Assembly (NCBI GenBank): GCA_037833965.1
Contig: AP031354.1
Location: 22,856,001 to 22,920,000, forward strand
Origin: Marchantia polymorpha subsp. ruderalis
Taxonomy: Eukaryota; Streptophyta; Marchantiopsida; Marchantiales; Marchantiaceae
Reading direction: 5' to 3'
Length of the DNA: 64,000 bases
Both the position numbers and the translations under genes were made by a program. A model generated the notes under the pieces. It was not told where the DNA came from, did no database searches, and saw nothing but the letters and a program-made list of their open reading frames with translations. Shown here in pieces: positions 1-9,694 of the stretch (its first letter is position 1; each line of letters starts with the position of its first letter).

Positions 1-1051
1 ATTCCACCTCAATGCCTTTGGTTCTAGACAATGAGTCCGATCTAGTGAATAGACTCCTTATGCCTAGCGAGCTTTTGCCTTGATTTATCCTCATCAAGGT
101 TTTACGCACTTGAGTCTTGCGTGCATTTTGGAAAAAAAATCATAAAATATAAAACTTGTTATTACCGATATCTTCACATAGGCTTAGATATGATATTCTT
201 TAAATTCAATATGACACGATATTATTTTTAATGTGTAAAGATAAATTTGTTGAAAAAATGTAGAAATCATCAAAACAATTGAACTTATATAATTAATGAT
301 TTACATATTTGAAATTCTTTTGTTATGTTACTATTTGTATCCACACATCAATATATCGAGATCAAAATAGCATTTGTTGTGTCAATTTTAGTTTTAGAAA
401 AGTTAAACCATAGATGGCTATATGGCGTCCATTCAGGAAAAAACTGAGAATTTACAGCGCATCTTACCTGCTCTAGGAGAGCCGCACAAGAAGAGTCGAC
501 CAGCTTTTGCATCTCCAAATGGTAAGTTGGCTTCTAGGAACACGGACATGTAGACAGCCCGCTTCTGGTTCTGCTGTAACGCCTCTTGAATCTGCGCCGC
601 CTTTCCGTCTCTTGCCCACGATGTTCCTGAGACGTCGATTTCCTGGAGAGCCAAGTTCACTCGCAGGACCCCCATCAGGTCCTGAACGCCTCCTCGTCCG
701 ACAAATCCAAGTGAGTGAGGTGGCTCCCTCGCATGCACCGAAGCATATCCTCCCATACTCCCTTCGAAATATATTTGCTTCGAACAGATAATTCCAGGCT
801 CTTCGGGATTGAAGTTTCTCCCGTTTTCCCATTCATAAGAAGTATCATCTTAAAAGTACTAAAAGTGTTGGCTGTGTGAACATACACTTTCAGAAGGAGA
901 GACTTTAAGGATTTGATTTCCCCGTGCAGTACCCTACCTAATAGGTTTAATGATAACATCACTTCATGGTCTTTCGTAGGTTGGAGTTCAAGATCCACTG
1001 TGGGGTTCTTCACTTGAGCAAGAGCTTCTATTGACTTCCAATCATCGTTTT
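1..1051 (-). pseudogene. LRR-ROCO-like gene, 3' portion (broken; continues off left edge)
   Basis: This is the downstream part of a minus-strand leucine-rich-repeat protein with a Roc-type GTPase domain. Reading down from 1051, the frame continues that of 6469-7416 exactly once the 5.4-kb element and one copy of its GTTTT duplication are removed. LRR-like text such as SLKSLLLKVYV and LTHLDLSDEEAF runs to a TGA at 675. A single-base loss near 682-685 shifts the frame, and the sequence then carries on as DLMGVLRVNLALQEIDVSG to the P-loop start GSPRAG. A GT donor (467/466) opens an intron of about 347 bp. The next exon (120 down to 1) starts with codons for KTQVRKTL, which completes the Walker A motif GSPRAGKT. 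The intron ends in AC rather than AG. Family knowledge: LRR-Roc proteins with this P-loop are abundant in bryophytes and lycophytes. The insertion, frameshift and odd acceptor together argue for a pseudogene. Sequencing error could explain the frameshift alone. Confidence 0.75.
1047..1051. repeat. Target-site duplication, left side of copy 1 (GTTTT)
   Basis: GTTTT directly precedes the element's first base (1052). The same five bases directly follow its last base, at 6469-6473. The duplicated bases belong to a coding exon of the LRR-ROCO gene. Confidence 0.85.
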
Positions 1052-1399
1052 TGTGGTACCCCACTTTTGGCAATTTTGAGAAAATTAAAACATTTTTGGA
1101 AAACTGTACCCTGGCAGCATTGTAAATAGCCTTCGGTACATCAAAACAGAGTGAATCCGGAAGATCGCGGGGATTCTCGAGGGATCTTGTAGAATCTGGG
1201 ATTTGGGGTGCAGCAGTAAGGACAGGCACCACCCTCCCTGCGAGCTCTGCAGTTAGGATCTCTACGGCGCAAGGCGCAAAACCCGCCTTCGGAGGTTGCG
1301 TCCGCGGCTGTAGGGAAACCCTCCATAATTAGGTCAACCCTCGGGCGCCTTGACCAAGTTAGGATCCCGTTGGAAAGAGCTCGACGCACTGATTCCAAC

Positions 1400-2290
1400 G
1401 AGTCCAAGAACGCTTGGAACGGATGAGGACTTAGGGAGTTATCACTATTGGAAGAAACGGAGGCGGTCGCCTACGGCGGAAAGAGTTCGCCACCGGCGCG
1501 AATTCCGCCTACGCGGAAGGGGGAATCAAGTTTTGTCCTATGCGCGGACGAAGGCGTTCGCCTGTGCACAGGCGAAGTAGGGTTAGGGAAGGCGCGAAGT
1601 GCGCCTACGCACAGGCGCTCGCCTGTGCACAGGCGCTTCGGCGTCGGCGGAAAATCCGCCTTGGGCCCTAGAAATGCGCCTTGTGAGGTAGAAAGTGTAC
1701 GGCGCCTTCCGCGCCAGCGCGGCGCCGCGTACGTTGGAAGAGCCGCCAGAGTAATCAAATCGGTACGGACCATGCGGACGGGAAGGGTGGATGCGCTCTT
1801 GGACGGACGGAGTTGCGGCGGCGGAAGCGCCGACGAAGAGACAAGGAACGGACAGACTGGACGGAGACGGCTGACCACGGTCAACGCCTTCCGCGCCAGC
1901 GCGACGTAGCGCACGGAATTCGCCTGCGCACAGGCGAACGCCTGTGCACAGGAGGATGAAGTTCCGTGCCGGCGGAGAATCCGCCGAGGCTCCTGCCTGC
2001 GCACAGGCAGGAGTTGAACTTTTGTCCGACATGCGGACACACGCGTCAAGGCAGGGGGGGATTGGCCGAGGGGCGATACGAACAAGTGTACCGCGCAAGG
2101 CGGAAAACTCGCCTTCGGCGCTACGCCCCCATGTCCGCAGGGTAATACGCTCGCGGAGTTCAAATCCGCCAATTCGAGCGTGAGAGTTTAATCGACGACG
2201 GCGGAGCGTGAAGCCGCGCGTGAGAGCGGAGACCGTTCCAGCGTACAGCCGGCGCGGCCATCAAGTGAGACGTTCTTCACGAGCAAGAGC
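1400..2290. repeat. Palindrome-rich 5' region of element copy 1
   Basis: The region is GC-rich and crowded with short palindromes and inverted pairs. CCTGTGCACAGG occurs at 1561-1572, 1622-1633 and 1941-1952, with variants such as CCTGCGCACAGG. GGCGGAAAATCCGCC-type and TTCCGCCTACGCGGAA-type hairpins lie between them. The same layout recurs in copy 2 at about 8800-9690. The role is unknown: possible protein-binding sites, or simple expansion of a self-complementary word. Confidence 0.6.
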
Positions 2291-2295
2291 CGACC

Positions 2296-5200
2296 ATGAC
2301 CTTCGACCGGGCGGCGGAGAACGTCCCGTTCTTGAATTTGCGATTCCAATCTCTTGTGCGCGCTGCGCGCATCCATCTGCTGGCTGCGGAACATTCTCGA
2401 CGTCGTCGCACAGGAGATTTCTTGTTGATTGAGGGAGAAGTGAGTGCGAGTGATTTGGAATTGAGGGCGATTAGAGTTTGCCGAGAGAGAAAGAAACCCG
2501 GGCGGTGCGGAATTAGAATGAGCGGGCGAGCGAACCCCAGGAACGCAATGACGAGACCGAGCAGATTGCGGATGGTGCCACTTCGCCTACCGCAGAACGG
2601 GCTGCGCGCTTTTGAGGAGCGCTTAATAGCAAGAAAGCTCGATTTCTTGCTATGGGGATGGAATTACATCTGTGCGAATATGGTGCGCGAGTGGCTAGAG
2701 CCACAGGGACCACCCTCGCGCGGATTGCGTCCGCATGTTGACCGGTGGACAGTCCAAGATTGGGCGCAGGCGTTGGGAAGATGTGCTGGCATGCCAGGGC
2801 ATCTCCTTTTCGACAGTGAGAGCATCAAGGTGACCAAGCAAGAAGAGGCGCAATTTGTGGAGCTGTTCAAGACCGGGAGGTCTACCAAGAATGGGTACAG
2901 GACCCGTGATTACAAGGATCGATTTCGCCGGACTTTGTCCGCGGCGCTGATGCAATTACTGCAGCCGCACCGCGCCTGCTACATCACATTGTGGCAGGTC
3001 TCTTTTGTGGAGTGCGTCATCGAGGGAACTCCAATTCACTGGGCGAGCATCCTACACAGGGTGATGCGAGAGCACGCGTTTGAGGAGAAGGGGGGAACTC
3101 TAAACCACCTTTCTCCTTTCCTCATCAATTTTTATCGACAGCGGAATTGTTTGACAGCGGCGGAGCTTGAACATTTTCCGCCATTGTCCATCGACCATCC
3201 CGGGAAGTATGTGCGGGAGAACGAGGTCGACACTGATGCAGAGGAGTCACCGACTTCTACCCCATCAAGACGGAGGGACGAAGGGAGACACACTCCTGCA
3301 GCACGAGTGCCGCGGAAGCGGCGATGGAGGGAAGAGTCTCAAGAGGAGCAGCATCAAGAACCCTCTGCTCCCATTCGACCGCGGCCGCTGTGCGAGCCAT
3401 ACAGCCGGCCGAAGCAGAAGGCACGCAGACTGGTGTTACCAGCCGACAGTGCGGACACGGCGACAATTGCGACGGAGATAGGAAGTGCGTCGCCAGAGGA
3501 GCATGAGGAAGCGCGGACGACCGCAGGAGCAACGGGCCACGCTGCAACCTCGACGGGAGAGAGGCCGCCTACGGGCCAAGGGCCTCCGGAGTTACCACGT
3601 GCGATGCGGACAGATGTTCCGTTTGCGCACAGACGAGCCTCCGCGGACGGACGAGCCTCCGCGGACCGGCGAACACAAGTGGACGTGGATCTACGCTTAC
3701 GCGTGGGAAGGAGCAGTCCGCCTGTGCACAGGCGCTCACCTGTGCACAGGTCGCCTGTGCACAGGTCGCCTGTGCACAGGACGCCTCCACACGTGCCGCC
3801 TGTGCACAGGCAAGAATCACCCCCGTTCCAACGTAGGAAGGGGAAGGAGCCGGCGGAAGAACCGCCTACGAGACACCGGCCCTCGGGGCCAGACCCTCCG
3901 GCGCACCACGCGCCGCAATTTGCGCCTTCGGCGCCAGGGCCTTCGAGCCGAGGAGATACGAGCAGAGAGCGTGCGGAGGCCGCACCATCGGCGGGAAGTC
4001 CACCGATAGATGCGCCTTCGGCGGTAGGGCCTATAGGCCAAGGAACATCGGGCGTGCGGCCCCCGGCCATGTCGCCTTCGGCGATAGATGTCCGCGGCGC
4101 TACGCCTGCGGCGGACAAGGCGCCGGCAAATGCGCCTGCGCACGGGCCGGGCACAGCCCCCACGGACCGATCAAGGGAGCAGCAACAGACGGAGGAGCGG
4201 AGTGACTGTCCGCGGGATGAAATCTCGATGCGCGATGCGCAATCAAACCCCGCGCAGTCACCCTCCGCTTGATCGCCTTCGGCGGCGGACGACGGCGGCA
4301 AAGAGGATGCGGTAGACAATCAACAAGCGAGCGACGGGGATGCCGCACGGGTACATTTGCCTTCCGCCTTAGACATTTTGGCGACGAGCAGCGAGGCTGC
4401 AGCCGTGCCTTCGCAGGCAGCACACGTCGATGACGTGCAGCCCCACTCGGGGCAGTCGCCGACGCAATCAATGGCGACTGAAATTCTCCACTCGGATGAT
4501 GACGACGGAGGCTCCACGGAAGAAATGTCAGGAGCAGAAGACACCGAGGAGGAGGAGGAGGAAATTGTTGGAGCACCGGCGGCGGCGCTCTCTGAGCAGG
4601 TGATTCCGTTGCTGCGGTACTTGGATCGCAAGGTCGATAAATACGCCGACCCACTCCAGCCGGGATCTTACATCGAGTTAGTGCGCAGGCGGACTCGCAC
4701 TAAAGTCCACACCAGCAAGCTATTAGCTAGAGTGGACCAGGAGTTGAAGGAATTGAAGGAGAAGCATGCGTGCTTGTGGGGTCAGTACAAGCTTAATCAG
4801 AAATTCTACAAGCACTCCGAGAAGATGAAGGATGAGAAACTGGACGAGCTCACCAAGGAGCAGGTGAAGGTCAAGGAAGCACTCATTTCTGAGCAGGCCC
4901 AGAATCGGATTTTGTCAGAGGAGCTCGTGCGACAGACGCGGTTGTTGGAACAATGTCAGCTCGCACGGCAGGCGGATGAAGAGTTAATCCGCAGGTTACA
5001 GTCAGAGTGTGGCGAATTGAGAGCGCAACGTGCTGAAGCCGAATCGCAATTAGTGATAATTGAAGAGGATCGCAGGAAGGAGGCGGATCGCACGAAGGTG
5101 GAGACGGCGAGGCGAGTCGCCCACTGTCTCAAGGGCTACGCCCACTGGGAAGTGAAGGCGCAGGAGAAACTCACACTGCGTGAGTTTGAATTGCGCGCAG

Positions 5201-5451
5201 CCGGGTTGTTGTCAGGCGACAGTAGGAGTCGGCGGAAGGTAGCAAAGAAGCTCGATGCCTTTCTGTCGAAGGCACAGGATACCATGTCCGCCCTCGAAGT
5301 GGAGGTGTCCGCGGCGTTGCAGCGGTTGGGACTGCGCAGTCGAGCGGAAGATTGGCAGGGTAGGGAGTTAGTGCGCGGCAGTCGGCCGCGCAGGAGACGT
5401 AGTACAGGTTCCGCGGAGTGTAGTGTAGCGTGGTTCCGTGCAGGCGTGTAG
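2296..5451 (+). pseudogene. Long element ORF, copy 1, with one premature stop
   Basis: This is the counterpart of the intact 1041-codon ORF of copy 2. It is open from the ATG at 2296 to a TGA at 4270-4272, where copy 2 has CGA (Arg), so a single C-to-T change truncates the product at 658 codons. Beyond the stop the same frame stays open to 5451. Reading through would give 1051 codons, ten more than copy 2, because the proline/histidine repeat PVHR has two extra units (30 bp). No other frame-breaking change is visible, so the inactivation looks recent. A protein starting at the internal ATG at 4357 would still contain the acidic stretch and the coiled coil. See the copy 2 ORF for a description of the protein. 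Confidence 0.75.
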
Positions 5452-5487
5452 CGTAGTGCAGTGTAGTGCTAGGTAGGACTTAGAAGG

Positions 5488-5496
5488 TATAAAATA
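5488..5496 (+). promoter_or_regulatory. TATA box of element copy 1
   Basis: TATAAAATA lies 37 bp after the ORF stop and about 980 bp before the element's 3' end. It is conserved exactly in copy 2 (12857-12865). A promoter this close to the 3' end and pointing outward is the arrangement expected of an LTR (U3-R-U5). It could also drive transcription into the DNA to the right of each insertion. No transcript evidence is available. Confidence 0.55.
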
Positions 5497-5869
5497 GTTC
5501 CATGTGTTTTGCCTGGGGTTCTTTCCCATCAGAAGTGCAGATCAGGAACCCATTTCCTTTGCGTGTTTGTGTCCTTGAGTTCTGTCACCACGCACGAGGA
5601 GTTACAACTTAGCGTTCCGCATTTTGTAGCTGAAGGCCTTCGGCCGAATGTTCAGAGCTAGTACATTGGTTAGAGACTTGAGTAGTTCGGATCTGCACCT
5701 GCGGGTGACTGCCGATGCTCAGAGCCAGTGACTAGTTAGATACTTGAACAGTTTCGCCCCTACACCTTCGAGTGTTTCTTTCTGATTGTACTCCTTGGGA
5801 TTTTTCCCCTGAATGCCAAAGTGAAGTTTTGCTACTTCGTGTAAGCCTTGGTTGTAAATTCAGGTTACG

Positions 5870-6242
5870 CTGCAGCAGGTGCCTTGAGGGTAACCCCTGT
5901 AGTATTTCTGGGAATGACAAGTGCCTGAGAATTCAAACTCTTCAATAGACTGTTGTTGTGTTACTGGAATGTTTCTCAGTAAGTCCTTCAGTGCGGACCT
6001 GTGTTCTCTGCGCGTTCTGTGAGTTGAGAGTGTTGTTCACCGCGTAGAAGTGACTTCGATCCGAAGTAGGCAGTCCAAACCGGGTTTCCTACACTAGCAG
6101 CAAGCTAGTGGAAGCGTTGTAAAAGCCGGAGTTGGAAGTCACTGCCCGCAGCTTTGCCGAGTGTGCTCGTGAGAGACATTCCCCCTGAAATCTTGAAGTA
6201 GAGGTCCTAACGGATCTCTGGGTTGTGTTTCTGTAGTTTCAG

Positions 6243-6273
<31 letters not shown>

Positions 6274-6372
6274 GCTGCACTATGCGACCTCCGAGTGCGC
6301 TCCGAGTGGACACTTGCAGTATTTCTGGGAGTGACAGTTGCCTGAGAATTCAAACTCCTCAATAGTCTGTTA
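5870..6372 (+). repeat. Internal direct repeat in the 3' non-coding region of copy 1
   Basis: A block of about 55 bp around 5900-5955 (GTATTTCTGGGAATGAC, then TGCCTGAGAATTCAAACTC) recurs with few changes around 6317-6372. Each copy is preceded by GTTACGCTGCA. The same pair is present in copy 2. A (GT)14 tract at 6243-6270 precedes the second block; copy 2 has (GT)10. Confidence 0.6.
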
Positions 6373-6468
6373 AAACGTGACACTTTGTACCCTGTGTGTT
6401 CCTCTGTCCCTGTGGGTTCGACCTTTCTACCACTATATTGCAGTTTTAGCCTTTAGTGGGTTATTACA

Positions 6469-7416
6469 GTTTTCGAAGTGACGCAACACAACATGTATAC
6501 GTGTCGTTATAACATTGTCACGTATGACTTCGCCGAGCTGGTGCCATTCCTCAGGACTCATCAAAAAGTGGAACAACACCACTTCCTTCAATGATGTGTT
6601 GGAAATAAGAATTTCCCTTATACAGTCTCCGAGTCCATCACTGTCATCCAGCCAAAGACGTTCAATGGATCGGTTGCGATCGTCTCCGGCCAATGCTTTC
6701 AGCAACAAGGACCCTACCCAATACACAGTATCTGTGCCAAAAATTGACGCCAAGGTCAATTCTTTCAACGACGAGCTCCGGATCAACGCCTGGGATAGGA
6801 TTCCAACGGTCTCGTCCTCCATGTCATAATCCCTTAAAAGCAACGTTTCTAATAGAGGAGCACTGTAGATCATGTCAGCCACATGCTGCACCGAACTCGA
6901 GTCTATACATACTTCTAAAGATTTGAGTTGTCCTCGCAGTCCTGAGGCGAGATTCAAGTAACATCTGGCACTCAATCCGTAATTGTCTATAACCAAATCT
7001 GTTGCGCTAGAGGTATTCAGAATTCTCCCCACATGTAAACACAAGCTCTCCTTTTCCGCATCTGAACCGTCGAGGGCCCAAATCTCTATCCGTTGTAGAA
7101 TGGTGCTATTCCTGAAACCTCTTAAGACTAGGTCCCACTCGCTTGCCGTTAACCTCGATATCTCTCCCCCACACAAATCAGACTTGGCTAGAGTAAGAAC
7201 GTTGCTGCAGTTGCCGATTGCCTCCAGCACTCGAAGGCGCACTTGGCTTCGCCATCCTATGACCGTCGAGAGCGATGCACGCTCCGGAAAGAACTCTCGA
7301 AATTCTGGCTCGCTTAAACTGGGAAGCCGCGTTATAGGCTCGCCTTGTCCTTCCAGACGCTGTACAAGGTCCTGGATGGCGGAGGGAAGCTCCGGTTCCT
7401 CGTGTGCGGAGTCCAT
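6469..7416 (-). pseudogene. LRR-ROCO-like gene, 5' portion (interrupted by the 5.4-kb element)
   Basis: This is the N-terminal part of the LRR protein. The start is taken as the ATG at 7414-7416 (MDSAHEEPELPSAIQDLVQR). An in-frame ATG at 7477-7479 is an alternative that would add 21 residues. About 316 codons stay open to 6469 and contain irregular leucine-rich repeats, for example LETLLLRDYDMEDETVG, SLKELTLASIFG and SLKEVVLFHFLM. There is no signal peptide or membrane segment, so the protein would be intracellular. At 6469 the frame runs into the end of the inserted element and would append about 11 foreign residues before a TAG. Without the element, ...RHFEN joins ...DDWKSIEALAQVKN in frame, which shows that the insertion hit a coding exon. 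Function is inferred only from family resemblance: LRR-Roc GTPases, possibly signalling or immunity related. Confidence 0.72.
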
Positions 7417-7479
7417 TTCCCGTGTCGCCAGTTCAGTAGTGCGACTGACGATGTACACACCTGCACCTTCCTTTCTCAT

Positions 7480-8444
7480 CTCCTCTCTCTTCTCTCCTTC
7501 TCTTCCTTCTTCTCTTCTTCCTATCCAGATCGAGCGCTGCCGCTGGGCGGAGTGAAGATGCGGAGAACCTCGTGTCCCTTCCGACGCTGACTGGGAAGAA
7601 GAATATCAAATATGCCGAGCTCTTGCACGGCCTCTCTTCTTCTGCTCTGCCTCTCTCTGAACGCAACAACGTCGTCGCAGCGTCAGCAGCGGCAGCGACC
7701 TAGCGTCTGACGAGCGAACCAGCGAGTATCCGAAATCAAGTTCTTAGCAAAGATGGCGCGATGTGAAAGCTAAATGTCATAGAATGCATGATATAGCAGA
7801 TTATCAGATGTGACGAACTCTGAGTAGTGTAAAAACTGGATGTAAACTTGTACTGGGATACTGCGAGTCTAGCTGCATCAAGACCAACGGGAAGACAGAC
7901 ACTACGATGGCTAGCACGGGGAAAAAGCATGCATCCTCTTCAATCAGATCTTCTCGTTGTATGGTGTGAGCGATCAAGGTAACGACAACGTTCGAACACA
8001 AAAATCGTGTTCTTTCATACTCTGTGATTGGAACATGGTGTTAGAAGGTCATATTAGATCTTGACTTTGTTGTGCAAGCGGAGAGGAAACGTGGGTGATT
8101 GCGTCAGTGTGATTATGTACTCGATGACGTCACATTGACAACTTCCATTACATCTTTCTTCTTTATTTATCCATTTATCTGGGATGTTCGATCTGTTCGA
8201 GCAAGTGGACGTATTTTGACAGCTGAGTGGCACATGCGTAGTCAGCTGTAATAAGCATGTAACGTTTTTTCTTACTTTTAACCCAGAACAGTTGTGTACA
8301 TTATTGTAAATAACTTGTAGGTTCAGGAAAAACTGATAAGATTTTTGGGATTTTACTAACTATAATATCGAAGAACTTTGTACAGAGGATACCTGCACTC
8401 GAGGTTATCAACTGCTGGTATGATTGTTCTTCTACCCCAGCTGT
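7480..8444. other. Intergenic DNA between the LRR gene 5' end and element copy 2
   Basis: This holds the presumed promoter and 5' untranslated region of the interrupted LRR gene. It includes a pyrimidine-rich CTTCTC tract at about 7480-7525 on the plus strand. No further coding region is supported and no clear TATA box was chosen. Confidence 0.4.
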
Positions 8445-8449
8445 CAAGT
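8445..8449. repeat. Target-site duplication, left side of copy 2 (CAAGT)
   Basis: CAAGT precedes the first element base (8450) and is repeated directly after the last one, at 13833-13837. It differs from the duplication flanking copy 1. Confidence 0.85.
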
Positions 8450-9694
8450 TGTGGTACCCCACTTTTGGCAATTTTGAGGAAATTAAAACATTTTTGGAAA
8501 ACTGTACCCTGGCAGTATTGTAAATAGCCTTCGGTACATCAAAACGGAGTGAATCCGGAAGATCGCAGGGATTCTCGAGGGATCTTGTAGAATCTGGGAT
8601 TTGGGGTGCAGCAGTAAGGACAGGCACCACCCTCCCTGCGAGCTCTGCAGTTAGGACCCCTACGACGCAAGGCGCAAAATCCGCCTTCGGAGGTCGCGTC
8701 CGCGGCTGTAGGGAAACCCTCCATAATTAGTTCAACCCTCGGGCGCCTTGACCAAGTTAGGGTCCCGTTGGAAAGAGCTCGACGCACTGATTCCAACGAG
8801 TCCAAGAACGCTTGGAACGGATGAGGACTTAGGGAGTTATCACTATTGGAAGAAACTGAGGCGGTCGCCTACGGCGGAAGGAGTTCGCCACCGGCGCGAA
8901 TTCCGCCTACGCGGAAGGGGGAATCAAGTTTTGTCCTATGCGCGGACGAAGGCGTTCGCCGGTGCACAGGCGAAGTAGGGTTAGGGGAGGCGCGAAGTCC
9001 GCCTACGCACAGGCGCTCGCCTGTGCACAGGCGCTTCGGCGTCGGCGGAAAATCCGCCTTGGGCCCTAGAAATGCGCCTTGTGAGGTAGAAAGTGTACGA
9101 CGCCTTCCGCGCCAGCGCAGCGCCGCGTACGGCGGAAGAGCCGCCAGAGTAAATCAAATCGGTACGGACCATACGGACGGAACGGGTGGATGCGCTCTTG
9201 GACGGACGGAGTTGCGGCGGCGGAAGCGCCGACGAAGAGACAAGGAACGGACAGACTGGACGGAGACGGCTGACCACGGTCAACGCCTTCCGCGCCAGCG
9301 CGACGCCGCGCACGGAATTCGCCTGCGCACAGGCGACCGCCTGTGCACAGGAGGATGAAGTTCCGTGCCGGCGGAGCATCCGCCGAGGCTCCTGCCTGCG
9401 CACAGGCAGGAGTTGAACTTTTGTCCGACATGCGGACACACGCGTCAAGGCAGAGGGGGATTGGCCGAGGGGCGGTACGAACAAGTGTACCGCGCAAGGC
9501 GGAAAACTCGCCTTCGGCGCTACGCCCCCATGTCCGCGGGGTAATACGCTCGCGGAGTTCAAATCCGCCAATTCGAGCGTGAGAGTTTAATCGACGACGG
9601 CGGAGCGTGAAGCCGCGCGTGAGAGCGAAGACCATTCCAGCGTACAGCCGGCGCGGCCATCAAGTGAGACGTTCTTCACGAGCAAGAGCCGACC

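Larger units (their letters stand above)
1052..6468 (+). mobile_element. 5.4-kb TGT...ACA element, copy 1 (5417 bp)
   Basis: The ends are TGTGGTACCCCACTTTTGGC and, read from the other side, TGTAATAACCCACTAAAGGC; 14 of 20 positions match. A perfect 5-bp duplication (GTTTT) flanks it. The layout is about 1.2 kb of palindrome-rich GC-rich DNA, a long ORF (2296-5451) with one in-frame TGA, a TATA box at 5488, then about 1 kb of non-coding 3' region ending with a TCCCTGTGGGTTCGACC motif 45 bp before the end. No internal LTR pair, reverse transcriptase, integrase or known transposase is visible. Against copy 2, four length differences account exactly for the 34-bp size difference: 30 bp more in the PVHR repeat, 8 bp more in the GT repeat, and two small gaps of 3 and 1 bp in the other direction. 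TG/CA ends and 5-bp duplications fit integrase-mediated insertion (solo LTR). The long terminal match also fits a TIR transposon. The class is unresolved. Confidence 0.85.

Noticed and set aside
1471..2172. 233-codon minus-strand frame and neighbours in the element's 5' region (also 8981-9635)
   Set aside because: These are frames through palindromic repeats. They differ between copies by frame-changing indels and show no conserved protein.
1400..3810. CRISPR-like array from the repeated palindromic 12-mers
   Set aside because: The context is a plant nuclear genome, spacing is irregular, spacers are not uniform, and several copies are codons of the long ORF.
3354..4319. Minus-strand ORF opposite the element ORF (and its counterpart at 10753-12000)
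   Set aside because: It lies antisense to low-complexity GC-rich coding DNA, where open antisense frames arise by composition, and it contains no motif.
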